In this document: positions 1 to 9,958 of the stretch, piece by piece | Layout of the letters: each line of letters begins with the position of its first letter | Numbering within the stretch: position 1 is the first letter of the stretch | Assembly (NCBI RefSeq): GCF_000182565.1 | Contig: NW_015971546.1 | Location: 1-64,000 of the forward strand | Direction of reading: 5' to 3' | Source: Spizellomyces punctatus DAOM BR117 | Lineage: Eukaryota; Chytridiomycota; Chytridiomycetes; Spizellomycetales; Spizellomycetaceae | Length of the DNA: 64,000 nt | Made by a program: the position numbers and the translations under genes | Notes under the pieces: model-generated | The model's input: only the letters and a program-made list of their open reading frames with translations | What the model was told of the DNA's origin: nothing | Database searches by the model: none

Positions 1-212
1 CACCTAACCCTAACCCTAACCCTAACCCTAACCCTAACCCTAACCCTAACCCTAACCCTAACCTAACCCTAACCCTAACCCTAACCCTAACCCTAACCCT
101 AACCCTAACCCTAACCCTAACCCTAACCCTAACCCTAACCCTAACCCTAACCCTAACCCTAACCCTAACCCTAACCCTAACCCTAACCCTAACCCTAACC
201 CTAACCCTAACC
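1..212. repeat. Telomere, (CCCTAA)n
   Basis: About 35 tandem CCCTAA units, the C-rich strand of a TTAGGG telomere, so this is the left end of a chromosome. One unit near position 62 is a five-base variant (CCTAA) and the first unit is also irregular. There is no subtelomeric satellite: unique sequence, which is coding on the minus strand, starts directly at about position 212. Confidence 0.98.
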
Positions 213-2279
213 TCCCGTGTGATGAATCCCTTTAGCAGCGTTCGAATAGGGGACTTCACCCACACTTTATACAGTTCTTCTCGCATGTTTGCACTAGGCG
301 TCGTCCGATCTCTCTCCAGCTCACACTGCCCATCATGAACAGCATACCAGTCCGTGTAGACTTCCTCCTCCAACAAATCCCTGATGCCTGTTCGGTGCTC
401 AATGGGAGAACTAGCATTCGGTGAAAGAATGTGATGTAGCATGATGCTATAGACAAGTTCGATGCGACGGGCCGTCGAGAAAAAGTTCCACAGGACGCCA
501 TGGACGCCCAGACCCTCCTCTTCTGGATCACCGCCGATAAAGTCAACCAGATGGTTGCGGCGAAAGGTCGCGGTTCGCCTGTTGGCCGGGCAACGTTCAA
601 TGGTGAACATATACCCAGCGATGCGAGAAAGGCGTTCGGACATTGACCAGGATGTGGAAGCTGCCATGGATATTGTACTGCTCTTGGGACTGTAGGCTCC
701 TGGCGGTGTGTGGTTGTTGGTGGGCTTATTGTGCTTGCCCTTTTTCTTGTGATTATGTTGCTGGCGATGACGGGGAGACGAATTGTTGGACATTGGAGAA
801 AATAATAAAGGTGTTTGGAGGGGGTGCTGTTTGGTAGGGCTACTCTTTGTACGTGCCTGCAAAGGACGCAAATTGGCAATGTCAGAGCAGCGGCAAAGCA
901 GAGAAACCTAACTACACACCTTTACTTCCATCTTTAACCTCACTTTTTCCGCTTCTCGACATAAAGCATCGAATGGCGCCATGATTTTAACAAAGCGCTC
1001 CTCCTCCTGAAAACTCTCCCAATCCACTTCCAACTCGACAAACAAGTTGGCGCGTAGCATCTGCCGGGTATATAAGCCACGAAGTTCGGATGACGACAAG
1101 GCATGGCGGTGTCGGTGTTCGTAATGATAACGATGCCTTTGGCTGTGATGCGAGGAAACTGTAGATGAATGAGAGTGGAGATGATGAGCCCGATATTTCA
1201 GAATGCGTCCCAGTGCGTCGAGGAATTGGCAAATACGATGCGGGTGAGAGCGTCGGCATGCGGACGTTGTGCTGAGGTTCAACAGAACAGAATAAATGTT
1301 GTGGTATTGACCGGCATCCTAACTTTGCATGATCTTACCAAAATGCCCAAGTGCGTCTTCAAGGCCAACCCTATCCCCTCTCTCCTCCTTCCACGCTACA
1401 ATGTCATCAAAAAGCTCGACATCATCCACATACATTAACAATATGACCCGTGCTCCAATGGTCCGGGTCACAATGTCCTCATACCCAGGCCCCGATAGTT
1501 CAAGCATGATAGGAAGCCTCGCACGTTCCAACGTGGGAACGCTCACTTCAGAATCTGAATCACTCCCAGATGATGGTGGCCGCGTTGGGGGACGAGGAGT
1601 GTGATGGCGAGGGTAGACACGAGAGGAAAATGTTTCGGATTTCGGGAGAGAGTCGGCGCTGCTGGAGGCATAGGAAAAGCGCAGAGTCGTCGGGTCCGGT
1701 GCCTCGGCCTGCAGTTGGGATAAATTATCTTGCCTGAGCTGGTGCGGGGACGCTGCTAGATGTCGGCGTTGATGGGGGGGCGTTTGTGTATGTCCTCTGT
1801 TCGACTTGCAGCATGGGCCAAAGATATATTTGAACGGGTGAGCGGGCACACGAAGGCTCCTGCTGCCGAGGGTATACTGGAGATGTGCCACCCGCTGGTT
1901 GGAATACGGTAGCGGCATGACTACTTCCCTTGCTCAACCCTCTTTGATCGATGCTTTCGCGTTCAATGGGCGTGCTATGTCCACCCTTTTGTCGATGATG
2001 CTTGCTTTCTCGAACTGCTAATTCGTCATCTCCCGATCCTCCTACATATCTACCCTCCCTGAATAGATCGCGATTCGCTGATTTTTTTCTTCGACTCTTT
2101 TCTACCTCTCCCGTCTCAGCAAATCGGGTTGCAGCAAGGACAAAATTGGAATCCAGAGCATGAGCAGTTCCCGATCGGCCAGTGTGTCTGTGACGTTGTC
2201 GATGGGGATGATGAGCTCGTGCTGGAGTCTGAAGGATGGGATCAGAAAACAAGAACATAATGTGATGATTCTTATTCAT
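213..2279 (-). pseudogene. Anoctamin (TMEM16) gene, cut off by the telomere
   Basis: On the minus strand the frame running from an ATG at 667 down to 213 contains FFSTARRIELVYSI, LLEEEVYTDWYAVHDGQ and ELYKVWV. These match the cytosolic dimerisation domain of anoctamins in order and spacing. The preceding exon (about 1277-921) contains FVKIMAPFDALCREAEKVRLKM, another hallmark of the same domain. An exon at about 1720-1335 (ending at a GTAAGATC donor) supplies the more variable N-terminus, and the start is probably near 2279. Anoctamins are ten-segment membrane proteins acting as lipid scramblases or ion channels. Here coding sequence stops at the telomere boundary, just before the expected first membrane segment, so only the soluble domain is left. 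No stop codon occurs between 667 and position 1: the frame runs into telomere DNA as Arg-Val repeats. The family is clear for the two 3' exons; exon borders and the start are approximate. Confidence 0.78.
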
Positions 2280-2726
2280 GGGTCCATATATTCGTTATTA
2301 GCTTTACCTCTGTCGTCGTGGATGGGAGCGAATCAGTTTCGTGCTGCCTGACTGGCGACTCGTTCTGATGGCCTGCTGCAGACATGCTCTACCGTGCACA
2401 CTGGCGCATGATGGATAAAGAGCTTTAGAAAACGAGACCAAGTGGAAGACTTGCTGAGGACCCCAAGCCGTTTGCAAGTTGCTGCGCAATGGGAGTTTCC
2501 GTATGGAATGGTTCCAAAATAACGAAACACTTGGAAGGAAAAGTGGGAAATTTTGCGAAAAAAGTTGTACCCGCTCTCTGAACAGCAATTGCATTGCAAC
2601 TCTTTTTTTGTTTACACTTGGGGATGATCATCACATCTGCAAATGCTTGGGAATGTTGAAAGCTTGCAATAATAATAATAATCACTCTTTTGAAATGTCA
2701 TTCCCTACGATTCTTGTCAGCACATA

Positions 2727-2756
2727 AGTGTGTGGGAAAATAGAAATGTCAGTGCC
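2727..2756 (+). repeat. Left inverted repeat of the Fanzor element
   Basis: The inner 13 bases (2744-2756, AAATGTCAGTGCC) pair perfectly with 4910-4922. The outer part matches the right end at about 60% of positions. It lies upstream of the element's TATA box. Confidence 0.65.
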
Positions 2757-2909
2757 ACGGAGCATCGCAGCCAGTTGAATTAACCACATTTATTGTGAAC
2801 CTCACGAAGATAAACAAAAAAACGGGTCCAATACGTGCGGCAACGAACTGAATATTCTGCAGTTGCTCCACCATTGAAAAACGGGTCCAATGCGCAGTTG
2901 TCATATTTC

Positions 2910-2917
2910 TATATAAA
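2910..2917 (+). promoter_or_regulatory. TATA box of the Fanzor gene
   Basis: TATATAAA lies 56 bases before the ATG at 2973, the spacing expected for a short 5' leader. A 15-base direct repeat (AAAAACGGGTCCAAT) occurs just upstream at 2818-2832 and 2877-2891. Confidence 0.5.
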
Positions 2918-2972
2918 CCTGCCTTCCCTGCCCATTTCCCAGGTTTTCATCCATTTTTCTATTCCAATCATC

Positions 2973-4853
2973 ATGCTGCCAAAGAAAAAGCAAAAGCTTG
3001 AAAAACTTGACAAACCCACCTTACATACCTGCAACAAAACTTCCTTTGCAAAAGCTTTCCTGCCAAATGAGATCTACCACCAATGGCTTCTAGATTACAT
3101 CACCATCATCCATCAACTCGCTGACCACACTTCCCACGTGCTGAAATTCTACATCCTATCTGCACCATCCTTTCCCATGGTAGATCAAGATACAATCGAA
3201 GTGATTCTCTATCTTCTCAACAAAGGTGAATCATGGCAACCAAAAACCGGTGCAAAAAAGGCATTATGCAAATCCTTGTTGCCATACATCCAACAGTACT
3301 GCCACATTGTTGGCTATGTTCATCCAAATCTACAAAAAGAGCAGCAGTCAATCAATTACCTGACAGCAAGTATGATGACAAACCTGAAGGTCAACATTCA
3401 AGAACATTTCATGATGATGCTGCTCCAATATATCAATCTGTGGCTTGACGTGAAGGGACGGAAAGGGCAGCTGCCACTGAAAAGTGATGCGCAGAAAGCT
3501 TTCTTTACTCGGCTATGCTATTTAAAGTCAGTTTTCCTTTTCGAAACCATGCCAGAATTGCTGGATGACTTGACTGCTGAAGAGAGTGAACTTCTAGAAG
3601 AGATTTGGTCCCTTAACATTCCCCTTTCTGATGACCAGCCACTCGCATATTCCATTGCTGTAGACCCTCTCGCGTTCTTTCCTGCATACTGTCAGGTGTC
3701 AAGCCTATATGAAAAGCATGGATTTCGATGGTTCAGCGCCATCCCACTTTGCTGCTCCCTCATCCAAAGCCATGTGTGGATTGACACTGTCATCCTCTAC
3801 TCTCATGTTCTTTGCATCACATGACAAGAAGCAGAAGCTGTAGAGAAGGTCGATTTATGGTTGTGCATCTGCAATCTACGTACCAAAGCTTTTCAGTCTC
3901 ACCATGGTATGCAGTTTGAAGGCTCGATCACGACAGATGGAACCTTGGTATCTGTATACCTAAAGCACCCAGAAGGAGACAAGTATGGAAAGCATGGAGC
4001 GAGAAAGTCAGCAAACATGGTGGTGGCAGAGGTCAAAGTGCTTTATGTGGAGAACAACTTACCTGCTTGTTGAGCAGCAGAGAATGTCATCATTATTGAC
4101 CCAAACAAGTGTGACATTCTGTACTGCCAAGACAGCAATGGTACGACATTTTGCTACACCACCAACCAGCGAGCCGTGGAGACTGGAAGCCATCGATTTG
4201 CAAAAGAACTGCAGCAGATGAAGAAAGCGGGAATTGACCTCATAGAATCATGTATCCCTAGCCACAAAACAATGAACCTCATGGATTTTACTCACTATCT
4301 CCTCATTCGGCGCACTGATTCAGATCATCGAAAGGACTTCTATTCGCATCCTGCCCACACGCGGTGGAAGTGGCATGCATTTATAAACCATCAGAAGAGT
4401 GAATCGAACCTCATATCTGACTTGCGCAACAAGTATGGTGAAAACTTTACCATTGTGATGGGAGATTGGAGCGATGCCGGTCAAACTGCAAGATTTCAGA
4501 CCTCATCAAAGACGAAAGGTTGGCATGCCCTCTTTACGTGCAACAGGATCAACTGCTTCCTTCTCGACAAGTATAAAACCTCATCTGTCTGCCCTCACTG
4601 TTCCTCTGGCGTTGAAAAAGGCTTCAAAACACGACCTCATTCAAGACCTTGGCAGCGAGGCAAGATTGAAAAAGTCCACGGATTGCTGGGTTGTACCAAC
4701 CCTAACTGTTTGCAGCAAGCCTGGACAATGCGCTACTGGAATCGAGATACGCTGAGCACCTGCAATATGGTAACGATCGTGCAATCAATGTTGGCTGGAC
4801 ATGGTAGACCAGACGTGTTCAGCAGGCAGTGTTCCAGCCGTAGCGTAGCATAG
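2973..4853 (+). pseudogene. Fanzor (eukaryotic TnpB-like) RNA-guided nuclease, two premature stops
   Basis: A single frame of 627 codons, interrupted only by TGA at 3822-3824 and TGA at 4074-4076. Fanzor motifs appear in order: ITTDG at about 3930, the RuvC-I site IIIDPNKCD (Asp codon 4098-4100), YTTNQRAVETGS, INHQKSES, IVMGDWSD, a zinc ribbon starting CPHC and closing with GLLGCTNPNC, and RuvC-III WNRDTLSTCNM (Asp codon 4746-4748). At the position where Fanzors usually read DEF/Y-R-TS the sequence is DKYKTS, with AAG at 4569-4571, so the rearranged catalytic Glu appears to be Lys. Fanzors cleave DNA guided by an RNA encoded at the element's 3' end. The two nonsense codons and the Glu-to-Lys change indicate a recently dead copy. 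TGA is used as a normal stop by neighbouring genes, so reassignment is unlikely. The start at 2973 follows a TATA box; an in-frame ATG at 2835 lies before that box. Confidence 0.82.
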
Positions 4854-4875
4854 ATTGGTTAGATTAGCTTTTCCG

Positions 4876-4893
4876 AACCGGTTGTCGCCGGTT
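4876..4893 (+). other. Hairpin just after the Fanzor stop, possible guide-RNA element
   Basis: AACCGG at 4876-4881 and CCGGTT at 4888-4893 pair as a six-base stem with a six-base loop, 23 bases after the stop codon and before the right inverted repeat. In Fanzor and TnpB systems the guide-RNA scaffold covers the 3' end of the gene and the right end of the element. The position fits, but a role is inferred only from position; it could also help 3' end formation. Confidence 0.35.
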
Positions 4894-4909
4894 TATTCCC
4901 TGGTGTGGA

Positions 4910-4939
4910 GGCACTGACATTTGTTTTTGCTAATACACT
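4910..4939 (+). repeat. Right inverted repeat of the Fanzor element
   Basis: GGCACTGACATTT at 4910-4922 is the exact reverse complement of 2744-2756. The sequence out to ACACT at 4935-4939 resembles the left end in reverse. Confidence 0.65.
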
Positions 4940-5832
4940 AAGTGTCTGTCCCTGATACGCTTTCTTGCGATTTCCCACAAGTAGTCCGTTGAAAGAGATT
5001 TCTTCCTCTTTGTAATCTCTCTCTCTCTCTCTCTCTTCCCTCTCTTTTCCCAAACCTCCTCCCACTCTCCTCCAGTCTCATCTTCCAGTGCAACTTAGCT
5101 AAATTCCCATTCAAAAAAAACACCCATATCAAAAACTAAAGCCCCAGTAGGAAATCGCGCAATCTTCTCTTTTGGCCATAAATGGAAATTTCCGGTTGGA
5201 TTTTTGGATGGGGTTCTCACATAATGTGACGTTTTTCCCTCTCTTGGTTGCTGCCACCGCTGCCTTTTATTACTTGTCAGTTTGCTCTGTCTTTTGCTCT
5301 GGTTATTTCCCACACACACACGCACTTGTCGTTATCTTTTGTCAAGGACCTCATTGCAAACGCGCTTGCCCTTCATTTGAGAATTGGTTCTGGTCTCATC
5401 TACTGATCGCTCTCAGGCAAATCCCCTGCATATTGAAGTTTGGCTACTAGAGGAGGGGTTTACCCAGTGACGACACATAAAGCAAAAAGGGGAGAACAAG
5501 GAACAAGCTCTCGAAACTTGGGTATGCGTGAGAAAAAGACTGTCAAAACGAATTCGACAGCTTTCCCAGGATACTGATAAAATGCCGCTTACAGGAAGAA
5601 ACAGCCACCCACAGTTACTCCACCCATCGGTGTCGCTCGATCCGGTCCCCCTTTTATCCCGCACCATTGTTCCTTCACCGGTACGAGTCCAAGACGCCGC
5701 GTACGATACTCGAACTGTCCTATTCCTTTGAGTCGGGTATGTGCAATTGGAGTGCAGTCAACCTTAATAGGTTCACTTTCTCACCTTCATTTTTGCAAAC
5801 GTGAAACAGGGCCATCGCACCTGCGCTCCCAA
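4940..5832. other. Intergenic region and leader of the exchanger gene
   Basis: No gene is supported. It contains a CT dinucleotide run at about 5017-5036. A likely intron in the 5' untranslated leader of the next gene runs from 5737 (GTATGT) to 5809 (CAG). No ATG in frame with that gene exists upstream of the intron. Confidence 0.5.
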
Positions 5833-8800
5833 ATGCCCCGCCCACAAACTATCCACGAAGCATCGCTTGGAAGAAGCTCGAGACCGTCTACGCCGTCCGG
5901 GCCTCCAAGCCGCCACTCAACTTACGCGTCGGCCCTACGATCTCGCACGCACAGCTACCGCAATACTCCTGGAGGGAATACACCGGAAATTGGGGAGCAA
6001 GGGGAAGCATGGGACGGAGATCCTGATCGGACCCAGTTCAGACACACTGGGGACTTTTCTGCCATTCCTCCAAGTAGTCACGATGATGTTCATGAAGACT
6101 GGGAGGAAGGGCACGAATCACCAGAGGGACATGACTCTGGGAATGGATCGGGAGGCGAGGGCCAAGAGTCGGATGGAGAAGCGCGGCGGTTGAGAGACGT
6201 TCAAGAGGTCAGTTTTCTTTTTGCTCGAGATGCTGAAATTGCTAACGTTGGTATGAACTGACAATGGTACCTTCAGGCTATCAATGTAAGTCATCCGTTC
6301 GGTCTCAGAATATGGAAGCCGGCCTTGTATCGGAAATTCCGTAGTATCGATACCAAAACGTACAATGCACTGCATGCTACACCTGGCGAAAGACCGACGC
6401 GTACACTTTACCTCAATCCGGGAAATATACTGTGGTTGATCCTTTTTGGCTGGTGGCTCGCTCTCGTGTACTTCCTGGTGGCGACAGTTGTGCTGGGTCC
6501 CCTGGCTTTTCTTGGAAAGGTCGGAGCCACGATATACTTTTGTGGGAACGAGCGTGAGGAAATAGAATGTGGCCTTACGAGCTGTGTTGGATGGTTCTTC
6601 ATTGAGCTGGAAAATATCTGGCAGTACTCAAAAGTACGTCCTCTGCACAGTGTTTCAGTAGCCTTTCTGCCCCTCTAACATCTGATGCACATGGTAGGTC
6701 TTAATGAATCTTTCCGGATATATCCTGTGGCCTTTTGGCAAGTTCATTGCGAAGCGCCGAGTCTATCACATGGTCTTCCAGGAGGATCATGATGGGACGG
6801 CAAATGGCGTATCAAATGAGCGGACGGCACTGTTGTCTGATCACGATGGACAGCGATATTCGGAAGATACCTATGTTGTTGGCATACCCGATGATAGCGT
6901 TCCCGCAACGCCAGTGCCAGAACCTGCGTCATCAGCGGATAGACAAGACTTAAAGGTTGCGGCTTGCTGTGACAATGAGGCCAACGCAGAAAATATGAGC
7001 GAAGTTTCCGAAGAATCTTGGCATGAATTTATGTCGTCGAGTCGCAGGTACAGCTACGCGAACGGACATCATCATCGTTGGCCAAAATGGGTTCCGCGAT
7101 GGATTAGAAGAGCGTACAATGCTGGACTGGCAGGAAACTTATTCCGGCTGCTGCTCCTTATAACCATCGCACCTTTGCAGTTCGTCGTGGCTTGCATGTG
7201 CTCCTTTCTCGTCTTTCCACTGCCAATGGCCAAGCTGAATTACGTCCTCTTGAAGCATCTTTTCCGACACCCACTGCAGATCTCTGCCCACACTCCTGTG
7301 TACTCCAAGAGACCCAGCACTCGTCCCTCCAGAAGCGCTAGCCTGGCATCTCGCGCATCGGATATTTGGCGAAGGTCGAGTCGCATGTTTGGGCGGCCCA
7401 CAAGCATATTTTCCGAGTCGGCCGAGCCCATTGCTATTCCTACCACGTTAGGAACCCCGACGCAGATGCCAAGTGGTGCTGTGGCTCAAGGTCCCCAGCT
7501 GGCTCCCGAATTCCAAGTGATTCTGTGCACTTATAATGCTCTTGGATGGGATTACTACAAGTACACGTATGACGGGATCAACATCATTGTTATCAATTTG
7601 ATAGCAGTCGTCATTTTCGCGCTGGTAGATTTTTACGTGATCGGTCCACGCTTTGGTTACACCGGAATTGCAAGTAACACTGTTATTTTCGTGGCGTCGC
7701 TCATCAGTTCGATTCCTTTGGCGTACTTTATCGGAATGGCCGTTGCGTCGATTACGTCTGAAACAGGGTCTTTGGCTGTGGGAGCGGTGATCAATGCCAC
7801 TTTTGGATCCATCATCGAAATCATTCTGTACTCGCTCGCACTGGTGGAGGGCAAACAGCGCATGGTCGAAGGTGCCATAGTGGGATCTTTACTGGCTGGC
7901 TTGTTGGCCTTACCTGGTGTGTCAATGTTCTTTGGTGGATTGAAGAAGAAGGAGCAACGGTTCAACGCAAAAGCTGCTGGTGTGACAGCCACCATGTTGA
8001 TCGTAGCAGTTGTTGGGATGTTTACGCCTACCTTATTCCAAGAAGTGTATGGAACGCAGAAGCTAAAGTGCCTAGAGTGTCCGACAACTGTGGATCAGCA
8101 TTCAATGACTCCCCTCGGACTCGCGCTATCTTGTAAACATTGTCGTCTGATTAGCCCGCGCCCTTCGGAGGACCCGATTTACTTGACCAGTACGAGGCCG
8201 CTGGCATGGCTGTGTGCTGCTGCATTACTTTTGATGTATGCAGTCGGACTGCTATTCACATTGAGGACCCACTCACGTGTGATTTATGACAAACCCGACA
8301 AAAAGGTGAAGAGAAGGCGGAGGGCGGCTGCTGTATCCAGGGCATTGGACTTGGCAAAGAGCGACCATCATCATGGAATTCGTGCTATTGGAGGATTAGG
8401 AATAACAAATGATTATGGAGCAGAGGCTGCAGATCGAGAATTGCGTGAATCAAGAAACCCGAGAACCTCGGCAGCTGGTAATATTGGACAAGGACACGGG
8501 AAACGGGTATCACGAGTTAGCAACGCGGCCTCTATTCCCCCGAATGAATATCCCTTTCCTAACGTTCCACTAACGATCGAAACTTCCACCGGTTCCCGAC
8601 CAGTGAGTCTTACAACCCCCACAACACCCATCTCGCCGTCCCTCCCGCCCTGCCGCGGAATTCAAACGACATCTGGTGTCGTTCAGGTCGTTCACCCCGA
8701 TCCTGTTGTTTCAGTGATCGGTGGGGATGATTGGGATACGGCCTCAACAGGGTCATCCGAGTCTGATGAATCGGAAGCCCACGGACATGACCATCCAAAC

Positions 8801-9450
8801 TGGAGTATTTTTAAAAGCGCTCTGGTTCTACTCGGGTGTACGACATTGTATTCGCTTGTGGCGGAAGTTTTGATCAGCTCCGTGGATGAGGTTATTGAAG
8901 CGTATGATATTGATGAGAAGGTTCTCGGTGCAACATTGTTCTCGATTGTACCGCTTGTTACAGAATTTTGTGAGTATCATTGTGAGCATTTTGTGGTGTT
9001 AAGTAATCATATCTCATTATTCTCTTTTCAGACAATGCTATCGCTTTCGCCATGAACGGCAACATTGCGCTCTCCCTTGAGATCGGCTCCGCCTATGTTA
9101 TGCAAGCCGCCATGCTCCAGATCCCAGTCATGGTTGCCTTCTCCTCGTTGTTCTTTAAGCCTAGTCCAGCTGATCCCCCCAGTTTACCCACGTCCCCTCT
9201 CACTAAGCTTTACGCCTTGTTCTCTACCCCCACGACACCCTCCACCAGTACGAGCATAGATGGCTTCACCATGATCTTCCCGCGATGGGACTTGTACGCT
9301 GTGCTATTTGGCACCTTTATGTTGACATACGTCTACACGGAGGGTAAGAGCAATTACTTTAAGGGAAGTATGTTACTGGTAGCCTATTTCATTCTTTTGG
9401 CTGGGTATGTATTTGAGCCGGGGGACTCGGGTTGGGGAGAGGCAGTATAG
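5833..9450 (+). CDS. VNX1: Vnx1-like monovalent cation (Na+, K+)/H+ exchanger of the vacuole
   Basis: Four exons, 5833-6207, 6277-6633, 6698-8969 and 9032-9450, sum to 1,141 codons. Residues 1-125 are Ser/Pro-rich then acidic. AINVSHPFGLRIWKPALY is the conserved entry to a YccF-type membrane domain (LNPGNILWLILFGWW...). NLSGYILWPFGKFI follows. A CaCA-type sodium/calcium exchanger repeat begins near VILCTYNALGWDYYKY and includes NATFGSIIEIILYSLALVEG. After a long disordered loop (Cys-rich patches, then Ser/Pro-rich) the second exchanger repeat lies at ALVLLG...EVLISSVDEV, continuing into the last exon (YNAIAFAMNGN). Yeast Vnx1 exchanges Na+ or K+ for H+ at the vacuole and shares this layout. 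The short GTAAG...CAG stretch at 6286-6308 is coding, because it carries the conserved HPFGL motif. Start chosen as the first ATG after the leader intron. Confidence 0.9.
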
Positions 9451-9958
9451 TTGGCATGTCTGATTTTGTCATGATTTGAGTCATGGTTGCTTTTTTTTGC
9501 GGTATTTGGACAGGTGGTTCTCAGTTAATAGGGATTCGTAGGATTTAGTTAGGTTGGGGCGGATATACCTTTTGTGCAGGTTGGGATCATTTTCTGTTGT
9601 AATTGGGGTGTGATGCCGGAGCCGGCATATTGTTGGAAGTTGTAATATTTTGACGCAAGGAACCATTTAAGATATGGCCCTTCGAGATTATAGAATTCCA
9701 GTTATTGAATCGACCGGCGAGACGCGCGGCTAAACCCCTGTGCAACGTCATTGGCTCATCATGCGGGCTATCATGCAGGTCATCATGCAGGTCATCATCG
9801 ATCTTGGCTCCTGCTGTGCTGCATTTGAGGGTCCTGGTAGTCAACATGACAGGTTATCAAATGGGTCGGGTATATAAGAAGAACAGAGGGTTGAGTCTAC
9901 ATGCACAAGTTTGGTTTTAGTTTTAACCTGTATGAGAATCTCTATGTAATAGTGCACG
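9451..9958. other. Intergenic region with a short ATCATGCAG repeat
   Basis: No gene seen. About three imperfect copies of a 12-base unit (GTCATCATGCAG) lie at 9757-9800. A TATA box for the next gene is at 9871-9878. Confidence 0.4.
9871..9878 (+). promoter_or_regulatory. TATA box of the phospholipase B gene
   Basis: TATATAAG lies 81 bases before the ATG at 9959, which is the only strong TATA match in the gap. Confidence 0.5.

Larger units (their letters stand above)
2727..4939 (+). mobile_element. Fanzor-bearing transposon-like element with inverted repeat ends
   Basis: A 2.2 kb unit that holds one gene, a Fanzor-family nuclease. It is bounded by inverted repeats: 13 bases at 2744-2756 are the exact reverse complement of 4910-4922, and weaker matching continues outward to about 2727 (AGTGT...) and 4939 (...ACACT). 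Together they form ends of roughly 30 bases. The coding frame nearly fills the element, and only about 56 bases separate the stop from the right 13-base repeat. Fanzor genes are known as cargo of eukaryotic DNA transposons; no transposase is visible here. The left end abuts TA and the right end AA, so a TA target duplication is possible but not clean. Confidence 0.7.

Noticed and set aside
1329..1604. Plus-strand open frame near the telomere
   Set aside because: It lies opposite the anoctamin 5' exon, which has better family and splice support.
3822..4076. TGA read as an amino acid in the Fanzor gene
   Set aside because: Nearby genes (CHIP, GH20, the M13 peptidase) end at TGA in positions fixed by family length, so TGA is a stop in this genome.
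6286..6308. A GTAAG...CAG stretch that looks like a 23-base intron in the Vnx1-like gene
   Set aside because: It is too short, and it encodes the conserved VSHPFGL motif in frame.
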